NCBI GenBank assembly: GCA_003194525.1
Contig: NBIV01000026.1
Coordinates: 372,001-436,000, forward strand
Source: Gracilariopsis chorda
Lineage: Eukaryota > Rhodophyta > Florideophyceae > Gracilariales > Gracilariaceae
Length of the DNA: 64,000 nt
Reading direction: 5' to 3'
In this document: positions 1-9,778 of the stretch, piece by piece
Layout: each line of letters opens with the position of its first letter
Numbering within the stretch: the stretch's first letter is position 1
Position numbers and translations under genes: made by a program
Notes under the pieces: model-generated
The model's input: the letters and a program-made list of their open reading frames with translations, nothing else
What the model was told of the DNA's origin: nothing
The model's database searches: none

Positions 1-174
1 CGGCTTGTACTTGATCCCTTGCGGAGACCCGTTTGCGAATCCATTTCGTTTCTCTAACAACACTCGAGAGAAAACAGGCACACCCCGTGACCACGGATAA
101 GCTGGTGCCCGCGATAGATGATAGATCAGTAGACGTGCTATGTATAATGAAGTGTGCACAAGTTGCGCAGAGCG

Positions 175-1170
175 TTACATAGCATGCGCTGTGAGTCCGT
201 ATGCACGGGGCTGAAGTTGGATCCTACCAAATCCTGCTTGTAGCAAGCGATCAGTGATCCCTTTGTACAGTCTACCACTCTCCCGACTGTTGGGGTCACC
301 AATATAATGAAACAAGAGCGCCCTAGATGCGCATACACGACGCAATTGACGGTAAAACAACAAGCTATACAAGTCACCAGCTAGCACTCTGGCTGGTGGA
401 TCGTGAATGATGACATCGAAAGACTTGTCTTGAAGACGTGGGAGGGCCTGCGTTGCATCGTCTTCAACAATTTTGATCTTGCGCAAGGAAAAGAGTTCAG
501 CAGACCATGGATTACGACGTGCGATTGAAATGACCATTGGATCGAGCTCTATGGTGGTGAGAGATGTTACCGCAGGTGAACGCGCTGCAGCGATTGCAGT
601 ATAACCTAATCCTGTACAAATGTCGAGCACTCGCCCGCGCAGAGGGCTTAGGGCAGCTAGTTTTTCAGCAGTATCAGCGGCTGGGTCAAACGATTTGAAT
701 CGATGCATTGAAAAACCGGCTAGTACCAAAGTGGGCGGGACGTTCGGACCCACTGGCAACAACGATGCTGGGCGATTGGTCAGAAGACTCAGTTCAGCAA
801 TCTTCTCAGGGGCACTCAAGTCGGGAAACACCTCGTATGCTCCGGTGGAGTTGTTCTTGCTGAGCTTTTTCAGGTGCGCCCAGGAGAGAAGGGGGTGCGG
901 GTGCGGCGGGAGTGACACGCCTTCATGATCTAGACTTATCGCCGGGAGAGAATCGTGCCCAAGGTTTATTGAAAACGGGCCGGGATGGGCAGTGAGCTGG
1001 GTAGTGGCTTGCGATTTTAGAGAGAAAAAGTGGCGTGCCTCAAAGTGGGAGAGCACCAGGACGGGATCGTGCTCTGCAGAGCACTTCGGGTGACGACGGC
1101 TGCGCCGCGGGATGAGGCCGCTTAAAGACGGCGTTCGCAGTGCAGGCGGCACGAAGGCGTGTCTCTGCAT
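175..1170 (-). CDS. SAM-dependent methyltransferase, COG2521-like
   Basis: A 331-codon frame opens with ATG at 1170 and ends with TAA at 175. It has a class I methyltransferase core: motif I VLDICTGLGYTAI (residues 181-193) for SAM binding, an acidic residue after strand 2 (IELDP, E208), NPW at 220-222 and a catalytic-type DPP at 257-259 (IIHDPP). The run LYSLLFYRQLRRV followed by LFHYIGDPNSRESGR matches, from memory, the COG2521 'predicted archaeal methyltransferase' family, whose substrate is not known to me. The first 35 residues are basic and hydroxylated with few acids (PRRSRRHPK), which could be an organelle transit peptide; this is inference. No intron is needed. The gene is transcribed away from the PfkB gene. 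The methyltransferase call is firm; the exact family is fairly sure. Confidence 0.85.
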   Translation of the reverse strand: MQRHAFVPPALRTPSLSGLIPRRSRRHPKCSAEHDPVLVLSHFEARHFFSLKSQATTQLTAHPGPFSINLGHDSLPAISLDHEGVSLPPHPHPLLSWAHLKKLSKNNSTGAYEVFPDLSAPEKIAELSLLTNRPASLLPVGPNVPPTLVLAGFSMHRFKSFDPAADTAEKLAALSPLRGRVLDICTGLGYTAIAAARSPAVTSLTTIELDPMVISIARRNPWSAELFSLRKIKIVEDDATQALPRLQDKSFDVIIHDPPARVLAGDLYSLLFYRQLRRVCASRALLFHYIGDPNSRESGRLYKGITDRLLQAGFGRIQLQPRAYGLTAHAM

Positions 1171-1464
1171 TTGACGGCGGGAAGAATCGGCCCAGCAGAG
1201 ACGGAGATTTTCAAACGACTACTAAAACAGAGGCGAGGCGGAGGTGACAGGTGAAGGGTTAGCGGGGGGGTCAGTACTGTTGGTAGCAGCTGAGCGAGAT
1301 CAAAGGTGCACCGCGCGGCACGTGACGTTGTGGCAAGCTGAAGCTACAGTTGTGATGCTGTAAGACATGCACCTCAGCCAGCGGCTTAGGACTGAGTCAG
1401 TTCAGCAAGCTGCCCCTGGTCCCCCTCACACCTTCGCCCCCTTCCTGCCGCCGTGCCCATTGCA
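1171..1464. promoter_or_regulatory. shared divergent promoter region, methyltransferase / PfkB
   Basis: These 294 bases separate two divergent start codons (ATG at 1170 on minus, ATG at 1465 on plus), so both promoters must lie here or extend into the genes. I see no convincing TATA box. The stretch is GC-rich with a run of seven G residues near 1264. Confidence 0.5.
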
Positions 1465-2604
1465 ATGACGCCCGCTTCCGTCGCGTGCTTCGCGCCGCGG
1501 CCGCCGCTGCCGCTGCAGAGCTCCCTTACGAGCGGTTCCACCCGTGTGAGAATGACCAGCGCTGGTGCGCCGCCACCAGTAGCGATTCCGCTCTTCCTAA
1601 CCAACTCACGCGTACTCAGCCTCGGTCTTGCAGCAGTTGATCTTCTAGCCCGAGTACCCGCTTTTCCCCGTCCAGACGAGAAGATCCGCACGACTGCGCT
1701 AGATGTATTAGGAGGTGGAAATGCTGCGAACACGCTCACGGCTTTACGACGACTTGGGGTTCCTTGCGCTCTGGCGTCGAAGTTAGGCGATGATATGTAC
1801 GGACGAGTGGCTTTACGTGAGTTGCAAGCTGATGGAATTGATACGCGTTTTGTTCGGGTTTGTCCTTACGTGAATACTACATTCACTTATGTGATTGTGG
1901 ACAATGCGCACAACACCCGTACATGCATATCCACGCCGGCTAGCGAGGACCTGTTTGAAAGTGATATAGATCATTCCATGCTGGATGGTGTGCAACTGTT
2001 ACTGTTAGATGGGCGTCATACACTGGCCGCAGTTCGTCTAGCGCAGTTAGCAAAACAGCGCGAGATTCCGATTTTACTCGACATTGAACGAGAACGTCCG
2101 CACATTCGACAGTTACTATCATACGCAGACTATGTGATAACTAACAGTATGTATCCGCAAGTATTCGCACCGGATGCCAAACAGCCGTCACAAGCGCTGC
2201 AACAGTTGTTGGAATACTGCGATGCTCGATTCGTGATTTCCACACGCGGCGCTTCTGGAAGCGTTCTCGTGCGTGAGAATACAGCGCGAAAGAAAGGCTT
2301 TTCGCCCTCACTGAAGGTGCATAGTTGCAGTTTTGTTGACGCCGAGTCGAAACGGGAATACGAAGTTATAGAGTGTGCTGCATGGCCAGTCGAACAGATT
2401 GTAGACAGCACTGGAGCCGGGGATGCGTTCATTGCAGGTGTAGCATATGGAGTGTTGACTGATATGGATTTGGAAGGTATGCTAAGTCTCGGTGCCTATA
2501 TTGCAGCGACCAAACTGAGCGGGGTCGGATCTAGAAGTGCGTTACCGAGACGAGAGGATATCGGTGAACATTTGTTGGGGGGTTTCCCAGCGCTGTCGGA
2601 TTAG
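1465..2604 (+). CDS. PfkB-family carbohydrate kinase (ketohexokinase-like)
   Basis: The open frame extends upstream to a GTG at 1453, but the first ATG is at 1465, which I take as the start for a eukaryote (379 residues). A second ATG at 1552 is possible. The ribokinase/PfkB fold is shown by the sugar-side motif GGGNAAN (residues 83-89) and the C-terminal ATP/anion-hole signature DSTGAGDAF (314-322), with D320 as the catalytic base. Family members phosphorylate sugars, nucleosides or related substrates; the closest general pattern I recall is plant pfkB-like proteins annotated as ketohexokinase-like. The substrate cannot be read from sequence. The N-terminal 40 residues are Ala/Pro/Ser-rich without acids, so a plastid transit peptide is possible. 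It ends 110 bases from the convergent PHD gene. No intron. Confidence 0.88.
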   Translation: MTPASVACFAPRPPLPLQSSLTSGSTRVRMTSAGAPPPVAIPLFLTNSRVLSLGLAAVDLLARVPAFPRPDEKIRTTALDVLGGGNAANTLTALRRLGVPCALASKLGDDMYGRVALRELQADGIDTRFVRVCPYVNTTFTYVIVDNAHNTRTCISTPASEDLFESDIDHSMLDGVQLLLLDGRHTLAAVRLAQLAKQREIPILLDIERERPHIRQLLSYADYVITNSMYPQVFAPDAKQPSQALQQLLEYCDARFVISTRGASGSVLVRENTARKKGFSPSLKVHSCSFVDAESKREYEVIECAAWPVEQIVDSTGAGDAFIAGVAYGVLTDMDLEGMLSLGAYIAATKLSGVGSRSALPRREDIGEHLLGGFPALSD

Positions 2605-2714
2605 TATAGCAGTTTTGCCATTGTGGTAAAGCTGTTTGCACCGGGCACGGTTCCAGGACGCGGATTGCGGAACCACATTTTGTTGAGCGGATGATGTACG
2701 ACTGGCGGCTTCGG

Positions 2715-3713
2715 TTACAGAGCACGGTGATGATTTGGAGTGATGTCGGAACTGCCGTGTGAAATGGGGGATGAGGCAGCGACGGAATGATTCGGCGGCG
2801 GCGGTGCAGCGGGTTGAAAAGGAGGTGGTAAGGGGTTGGGCACGATTACGGTGCCGTTGCGAGTGCGCTTTGAAGCGGAGGGATGGAGATGCTGTTGCGG
2901 GAAGTGTTGCGGGAGTTGTTGGTGGAGTGTGGTATGGTGAGAAGGAGAGGTGGTTAGGCGGGCGCGAAGCCTGGAGAGCGCATCTGTTGCGCTGTGATTC
3001 TGCATGCGTTGGGCAACGGGGAGAAGTTGGTCGGTGAGGGTGATGAGATTGCGCGCTCGCAGGGTTTGGAGATGGGTCGGAGGAGGAGGGGGTGGCTGCG
3101 GCGGTTGGGGAGGTGGAATGGTCGGATGCGAGCTCCTCAGGCGCTTTGCGCGCGCCTTGGGGGGGAGCGCGTGCAGGGGAAGCGCGGCGCGGGGGCGCGG
3201 TAGAGGCGGTGGAGGGGCGTGGGGTGGAACGGGCGGAGGAGATTCGGGGGCGGAGAGGTGCAGCAACTTGAGGCGGAGCTTGAGGGGGAGCGTGGGGCGG
3301 GAGGAGATGTCGTGCAGGACTGCGCGCAGATTAGCGACGGCGGTGGCGCGCGAATGGCGGAAGAAGGCGGCGCGCGAGACACAGTCGGGGCAGTGCCAGT
3401 CGCCCTTGGGCACGTCCTTGAGCGGCGGATGCAAACAGGTCATGTGGAAGGCGCGGTCGCAACCGTCGCACAGCAGAAGTTGCTCTCCGCGTTTGGTAGC
3501 CACGCAGATGCGGCAGCGCCCGTACAGCCCGTCGCGCCGCTCGTGCTCCGACGTCTTCGGCGCCGACCCGCGCTGCTCGCGCACCGTCGCGAACGGAACG
3601 TGCTCCATGCGCGCGTACGCCTCCACCACGAAGCCGTCCAGCACCACCACTTGCGGTCTCGCCTCTTCGACCGCCGCCGTCATCGCCTTCTTCCCACCCC
3701 CCCAAAAGACCAT
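2715..3713 (-). CDS. PHD-finger protein with Pro/His-rich tail
   Basis: The frame runs from ATG at 3713 (an upstream in-frame GTG at 3749 is unlikely to be used) to TAA at 2715, giving 332 residues. A canonical PHD zinc finger (C4-H-C3) occupies about residues 66-112: CRIC, then LLLCDGCDRAFHMTCL, then WHCPDC. PHD fingers read histone H3 tails or other chromatin marks. The acidic-aromatic start and the W before CPDC are typical of H3K4-binding types, but specificity is inference. The remaining 220 residues are low-complexity Pro, His, Arg and Ser, probably disordered, with one predicted basic patch (KARAKRLRSS). No other domain is visible. It is convergent with the PfkB gene and divergent from PP5. 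Confidence 0.8.
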   Translation of the reverse strand: MVFWGGGKKAMTAAVEEARPQVVVLDGFVVEAYARMEHVPFATVREQRGSAPKTSEHERRDGLYGRCRICVATKRGEQLLLCDGCDRAFHMTCLHPPLKDVPKGDWHCPDCVSRAAFFRHSRATAVANLRAVLHDISSRPTLPLKLRLKLLHLSAPESPPPVPPHAPPPPLPRPRAALPLHALPPKARAKRLRSSHPTIPPPQPPQPPPPPPTHLQTLRARNLITLTDQLLPVAQRMQNHSATDALSRLRARLTTSPSHHTTLHQQLPQHFPQQHLHPSASKRTRNGTVIVPNPLPPPFQPAAPPPPNHSVAASSPISHGSSDITPNHHRAL

Positions 3714-3999
3714 CACCCACTCCTCCCCCGCCCTCTGTCCCCGCTCCACGCAAGTGCGCCAACGCGCCTCCCCCCACCCCCACCACCACCAGCCCCTATG
3801 CCCCGTCGGGCGCCCCCCTGGTCCATTTCACTCTGGTAGCCCCAGTATCCCCTCCCCCGATCTGCATTGCGCGCCGTCGACTCGTAGCGCTCCCCCTTTC
3901 TATTTGTTCCGCATCATCCTCTCCACACACCTCCACCCCCCCTTTCGCACCACCTTCCCACCCCCCCCCGCCTAATTTCCCTCAATCCCATCCTCCACC
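3714..3999. promoter_or_regulatory. divergent promoter region, PHD gene / PP5
   Basis: These 286 bases lie between divergent ATGs. The plus strand is extremely pyrimidine-rich (long C and CT runs, about 3890-3998), so it would be a CT-rich leader for PP5 and a GA-rich leader for the PHD gene. No TATA box is obvious. Confidence 0.45.
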
Positions 4000-5633
4000 A
4001 TGGCCTCCGTCGCCACCAACCAAGACACACTCCAACTCGTCAACAACCTTAAAAAGCACGCCAATGACTGCTTCAAACGCAACCGCTTCCATGAAGCCGT
4101 CAAGTTCTACACCATGGCCCTCAGCAAAGCCGCCTCCAGCAATGCTGACGCCAACACTCGCGCCGTCTTGCTCGGCAATCGCGCCTTCACCCGCATCAAG
4201 CTGGAGCAGTACGGATTCGCCATCATCGACGCAACCTCCGCCCTTTCTCATGACCCCAACTACATCAAGGCCTACTACCGTCGCGGTACAGCCTACTTCG
4301 CCCTCAGCAGGTACAAGGACGCCCGCCGAGACTACGCCATCATCGCCCAGAGAATCCCCGACAACAAAGACACCGCCGCCAAACTCAAGGAGTGCGAGAA
4401 ACGCATCAAGGAGGCCGCCTTCGCGAAGGCTATTCAAAGCGACTCCCTTTATGTTCCGGTCAGCAATACCATCGATGTCGATTCAATGCTCGTCCCCGAC
4501 TCCTACACAGGGCCTCGTCTTCCGCCTGATGGCACCGTCACTGAGAGCTTTGTGCGCGATTTGATGCAGTGTTTCCGCAGCCAAAAGTCATTGCATGCCA
4601 AATATGCTGTGATGATTGTGCTTGCCGCTAAGAAGATTTTCGATGCCCTTCCTAATGTCGTCGAGCTCCCGGTCGCCGCAGGGAACTCTATCACCGTGTG
4701 CGGCGATGTTCACGGCCAGTACTACGATCTGGCCAACGGTATTTTTGAGCGAAATGGACTGCCAAGTGCCAAGAACCCTTATTTGTTTAATGGCGATTTT
4801 GTCGACCGCGGATCCTTTAGCGTTGAGGTCATTCTTACTCTGCTTGCCATAAAGGTCTGGTGTCCTGACGCCGTCCACTTGACACGCGGCAATCACGAGT
4901 CCCTCAACATGAACCGCATTTACGGATTCGAGGGCGAGGTCCGTGTCAAGTATACCGAGACCATATTCACCCTCTTTTCGGAGACTTTCCAGAGCTTACC
5001 ACTCGCCTACATCCTCGATGGAACCAGTGCCTCAGACGGGCGTAAGGCCTTTGTAGTGCACGGAGGGTTGTTCTCCAAGGACGGTGTCACCATTGCCGAT
5101 ATCAACGCGCTTAACCGTAAATGCGAGCCGGATTCTGGACTCATGGCTGAAATGCTGTGGAGTGATCCGCAAGAGGAAAACGGCTGGGGGCCGTCTAAGC
5201 GCGGAATCGGGGTTGCTTTTGGTCCGGATGTTACGCAACGCTTCTTGGATCTTAACGGTCTGGATATTGTTGTTCGATCCCATGAGATGAAGGACGAAGG
5301 CTATGAAGTTTCTGCAAACGGCCGACTTGTGACTATTTTCTCGGCGCCTAACTACTGTGATCAAATGGGCAATAAGGGAGCCTTCATTCGATTTAAACCG
5401 GATATGGAACCCAATTTCGTACAGTTCACTGCCGTACCGGTAAGTCTTCTTTTTCTTTTGTACCTTCGGCATATGCCTTACTTTTTGCATCCGAAACACA
5501 GACACGGCGAAGTATGTCTCATATTTGATCGCAAACTAACCACCCGCTCCGTACCTCACTCTCGAATCTCCTTCAGCATCCGCATGTGCCGCCGATGCGA
5601 TATGCTTCCAAGTTGCTTCTTGGTGCTCAGTAG
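4000..5633 (+). CDS. PP5: serine/threonine protein phosphatase 5 (TPR + PPP), one intron
   Basis: The coding sequence is exon 4000-5439 joined to 5577-5633, giving 498 residues, almost exactly the length of animal PP5 (499). Residues 12-127 hold three TPR repeats (starting KKHANDCFKRNRFHEAVKFY), which in PP5 autoinhibit the phosphatase and bind Hsp90. The PPP catalytic core has GDVHGQ (235-240), GDFVDRG (265-271) and GNHE (297-300), the metal-binding and catalytic set, then VRSHE and SAPNYCD. Exon 2 supplies HPHVPPMRYASKLLL, matching the PP5 C-terminal autoinhibitory helix region. Without splicing the frame would read into an unrelated tail and stop at 5655. The start context (CCACCATGG) is strong. 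It acts as a cytosolic/nuclear Ser/Thr phosphatase in Hsp90-linked signalling in known systems. Confidence 0.97.
5440..5576 (+). other. intron of PP5 (137 bp, phase 0)
   Basis: The donor is GTAAGT at 5440 and the acceptor is TTCAG at 5572-5576, with a plausible branch site CTAAC near 5535. Removing it restores the conserved PP5 C-terminus. It is the only intron I can demonstrate in a complete host gene here. Confidence 0.93.
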
Positions 5634-8406
5634 GGGTTTACTACTAATCAGGTAATGTAGTATGTATCTATGGATCGCGTCTCTCGTTTCAAAAGGCCCA
5701 TATTCCAAACATGTACAAACTCGTGGGATGAACAGATGCAAAGCAGGGAAACCCCATCGGGATTGTTAACCGCCCCTTGCGTTCTTTGCTGTCTTTTGGA
5801 CGGTGATCGTGATTTTTTTATTCATGAGTCTAACGCATAACTATGAACAGCAATGTAAGGTTGCAAACATACAAGATGACTTGGTAACAGCTCAGACCAT
5901 GTTCGTTCCTGGTGGGAAGTTGGGGTGAAGTGTTGAGGGGAGGTAGTCTGTGATTATCTTGCTATGTGGTGCGAGCAGCATCATGTTACGTTCAAGTCAG
6001 TTCTGAACCACCAGCGGAGTAACCCGTACGAAGCGCTGATAGAACCAGCGAAATGCACATTGTGTCTGCGTTTGGTTCATGGGACCAGACCCTGCCAGCG
6101 CTACCCGTCTGCTGTATTTGACATGGACAAGTTTTGGTTTTGACTCATAACATAAGGTTTCTAGTGTCCCGAGTTCTTGAGAACGGTGTGGAACGGCGAT
6201 CGACATGAGTGTGCTTAACCCGTAATGACAACATAATGGATTGAAGAGTTTTCACTCTTGAGGTCGTATCGTTTTAAGTGCTGTCCAAACGCCTTATCCA
6301 CGGCATCTGCTGCTCCATCGAAGGCCGTGCGTATCGTGTTACGAAATAAATCGAAGAACCCCAAGTGCGAACTATGATAGTCAGTACGTTGGGGAAATGT
6401 CGAGCTCTTCGTCATCGCGGTTCTCGCGTTCTTGCAGGTCTTGATGCCTTCTCAATTGCATTTCCTGATGCCTCGACGGGCCAAAATGACATCTTGTGAC
6501 CACAAGGGTACGTTCGCAAGAATCATGGTGTAGTATGCAGAGCTATGGTGTCATGTTCTGTAAACAGCATACTACAGTATCCCCGGTATCCGTTTGATCA
6601 GTTGTCATACATAAGTATCCTTCAAGACCGGGCCCATTGCCATTTTGCATGGCTTTGCGTGTATTCTTCTTCTGAAAGTCTGCTCTCTCATCATCGTGCC
6701 CCAAAATGTAAGCTCCCTGGCTCGATCTACTATTCGTACAAGGGTACGAAGAGATACATAGAGCGACGTCATGATGCTGTATCATGCCTCAAAATGCTTT
6801 CTATTGCTCTACAGATGTTCTAGAAGGCTTTCTGATTTTTTCTCGCTGGAGCCAAGCGACCCTTAAAACACGTGACGTCATATAGTAACGCCGTGACCTG
6901 AAATGAAAGAATCTCAAATTATATCCGGTGAGGTACAAGGGTAGTGCTTGAAGCAATGAAGAGGATATCAGCAATACACTCGAATCGGACCCCTTCTCCC
7001 TTCCTATGTGTTTCAAAATGGAAACTGTGAACATTTCACTACATGGCCCAGCCAACTGCGTGCGCATTTGGTACCGAGGGTTGCTATGTTCTTAAAACGA
7101 CTGGAGCTAGAACCCTTACGCCAGGGTATTTTAGACCCTGTGTAAAGGAAAGAGGAGAAAGATCAGGTAGTCCGTATGCATATCTGCTCCTTTATAATGA
7201 GAGAAGGTTGCCCAGCTTCTTAGAGGAAGATGCTTCGCAAATATTTCAAAGAAAATGGGTTATAACTCTAAATATCGCCCTAGATGGTATGGTAATAAAC
7301 GAACAGATGCCAACTCTGGAGTTTTACAGCAACTTAGAATCTCGCACATTGTGCGGGCAATTGAGAATAGCCAGTGTTCCTGGTTCCCAATAAACAGTAG
7401 AGATTGTTAATAGAAGAAATCTCTCCATATACAAGAGTACCTGGGCAATTCTTACGCTATATTGATATCTATATACTTCAAGGAAGTTTCATACGAGTTG
7501 AAGCGATGTGTCCTTCTATTGAGACAAAAGCAACGATCAACAACCATCATCTATCTTCTAGGCATCGTATTCCATCAAACGGCGTCTTCTCCACTTTGTC
7601 AAATACTTGTATTGCATTTTAGTATATTCCTTGCGTGTGTGTGATTACGGGCACGTGCCCCTAATTCCAAGGCAACGGTATTCGCTTTCTACAAGTAGAA
7701 TGCTAATTATTTATTCGACGGCTAAATTCCCCTAATAGACCCAATCGCATCTCCATTTGGCTTCCTCATCCGGCGTAACTTTATATAGCCTTTTCGGAAG
7801 GTCGGCACACCTCGACGGGTGGAACTGCATGTGCCCTGAGCGGGACTCGCTAGTACCTTGTAGTGGCCCCTCACCACAACGGTATCCAGCGCAAAGCGAT
7901 TTAGCATCGTGATTCCAGATGGGCTACGACAACTTTGACGCCCCATTACTTGCATAAAGAACCCCTCGTTACGGCATCAGCTTAACAGCTAAAAGAATCT
8001 CTACATGTCGGGTCTTCCCGTAGAAGCTTGGTGCTGATCTCACAATGTTCCGAGATAGTAGCTAATGAGCGCAACAGGGCTGCTGCAAGGTGAGAGCAAG
8101 CAGCAGTCATCGGCTACATTACGGTGACTTAAATTGGGATTGGTACTACGGGACAGAGAAAATCTTTCTTTTCCGGGGTGCTTTACGTGATACATAGAGT
8201 TTAGCGTGCTAAACGAAGAAAAGCTTCCTTGCAGTGTTAGATTCTACCACAACGCCGTAATTTGGTGATGTGCGCCCATAAAGAAGAAGAAGAAGAATCT
8301 CTACTTCAGATGGATATTGAGTGTATAGCGACCCGGGAGGTCGTTAAACTCGCCCAAGCAACCGGTCAGCTTGCCAGTTGCCCTCGCGGACCTGGGTGAA
8401 TAGTCT
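5634..8406. other. intergenic, PP5 3' flank and non-coding sequence
   Basis: Only short open frames (under about 120 codons) occur and none has a recognisable domain. The first few hundred bases are presumably the PP5 3' UTR. A short GAA run lies at about 8280-8297. I see no transposon motif. Confidence 0.4.
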
Positions 8407-8739
8407 TGAAAAGTCACCCGCGTAACTGCACGTACGCAGTCGGTCACGGGCCCGCTACCGGAAGAAGATCCAGCCGCTGTTTCCCTGAATTTTTCCCTCG
8501 AAGGAAGAGCTCCAAAGGAGCCTCTGGACCGGGGTTTTTTCCAGGGTTTTCTCGGAGGATCTACACTTGGATCAGACGCCGCAGCAGGTTACGCGCCGGT
8601 TCTTACCCCCGATCTTGCCGCTGAAATGAGGATTGGGCGGAAAGGATGTCGTCAATGGTTTCTTGGCGGCCAACGTGGTACATGCGAATCGCCTTGTCGT
8701 GGTGTGCCCCTTACCCGAGGACCTCTAGAGGTTGAATGA
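8407..8739 (+). other. open stretch without start codon, possible exon or relic
   Basis: About 110 codons are open between two stops, without an ATG near the beginning. The translation is acidic and Gly/Pro-rich (for example GSDAAAGYAPVLTPDLAAEM), more protein-like than its surroundings. I do not recognise it. It may be an exon, a relic or chance. Confidence 0.15.
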
Positions 8740-8944
8740 AATGGTGGAATGAAGAAGGCAACAGTCCTCGGAAACGAAACGATTCTGCGGTTCAACACGC
8801 CTAGACACCTAATGCATTCTTAGTATAGTAGTAACCCAGTGTGTGTAGCATGACTCCGGGTTGTAGCTAATAGCTATCGTACGAAGAACGCGTTATAGGT
8901 TGTAGGGGTCCTTAGCAAACCCCCGGGCTAACATAGAATTGATG

Positions 8945-9571
8945 TTACTCGTTCGTAAACAGAGAGAGAGAGAGTGTGTATAGCAGAACTGGTCGATCTT
9001 GACCAGCTTGATGTGTTTCACTTCCCTCGATCTGCATCAATGGGAAGGTCAGGGAATGACTGCAGGTGGAATACGGTGTGTGAAAAGGAAGAGGATGCAA
9101 AGTTTTCTTGAATTGGCCCCCAGTAGCAGCCAGGACAAAATGGCTTAACCTTCGCAACCTTCGCGGGATGTTTTTCCCAGGTATGGCTGTCAAGCACATG
9201 TTGCATGGAATTGCAAAACCCCTTTGTAAATGTCGCTTCCTGAGCCCCACTCTACACGAGAGGTCAAGAGTTGTTATCTGGCCATAAACATTGGTCGAAG
9301 TGTTCAAGAACACAGGTGTTAAACAGAATCTGAACTTCAAAGGAGTCACATGACATGGCCCATTGCTGGTTGTCAGAAAGGTGTCAATAGCCCTGCATTC
9401 CTTGAATCTTACGTTCTCTGGGCAAAGAACGCTGACTCTCTTACTCTCGTGAAATGAAATTCTATTCAAAGAAAAGAATACCGTTGTGCCCTTAACTGAG
9501 AAGAGTGCACGATCTTCCTTATCACTGAGCCCCATAATTCGGGGCGTAGTGAAGGCCTCGTTTCTTCTCAT
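8945..9571 (-). CDS. hypothetical ORF, 208 codons, weak
   Basis: This is an ATG-initiated frame on the minus strand, divergent from the glycosidase-like gene with 207 bases between start codons. There is no domain, signal peptide or family resemblance I can see; composition is rich in Ser, Thr, Leu and Cys. It could be a small lineage-specific gene, but length alone does not exclude chance. Confidence 0.15.
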   Translation of the reverse strand: MRRNEAFTTPRIMGLSDKEDRALFSVKGTTVFFSLNRISFHESKRVSVLCPENVRFKECRAIDTFLTTSNGPCHVTPLKFRFCLTPVFLNTSTNVYGQITTLDLSCRVGLRKRHLQRGFAIPCNMCLTAIPGKNIPRRLRRLSHFVLAATGGQFKKTLHPLPFHTPYSTCSHSLTFPLMQIEGSETHQAGQDRPVLLYTLSLSLFTNE

Positions 9572-9681
9572 CGGGCCCTTTACCGAAGCTCTGCGTTTTC
9601 TGTCAACGTTCTTACAGACTGCACTATCAATACCTACGTTTCAGAACAAAGCTAACATCTCTCTTTACAGCCAAGGCGGTT

Positions 9682-9688
9682 TATAAAT
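9682..9688 (+). promoter_or_regulatory. candidate TATA box of the glycosidase-like gene
   Basis: TATAAAT lies 91 bases before the ATG at 9779, a reasonable position for a core promoter with a short leader. No other element is obvious. Confidence 0.4.
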
Positions 9689-9778
9689 GGAGAGAGTCTG
9701 ATTTCGGTTCAGCTGAGATATTGTCGCCTCATTTCCGAATATTCCCGGCTCCGTTGTACATTTATCTCGGAATGCTAA

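Noticed and set aside
3004-3975. 323-codon plus-strand frame opposite the PHD gene
   Set aside because: It is the antisense shadow of the GC-rich PHD gene and runs through the promoter; its translation is low-complexity Arg/Gly and has no domain.
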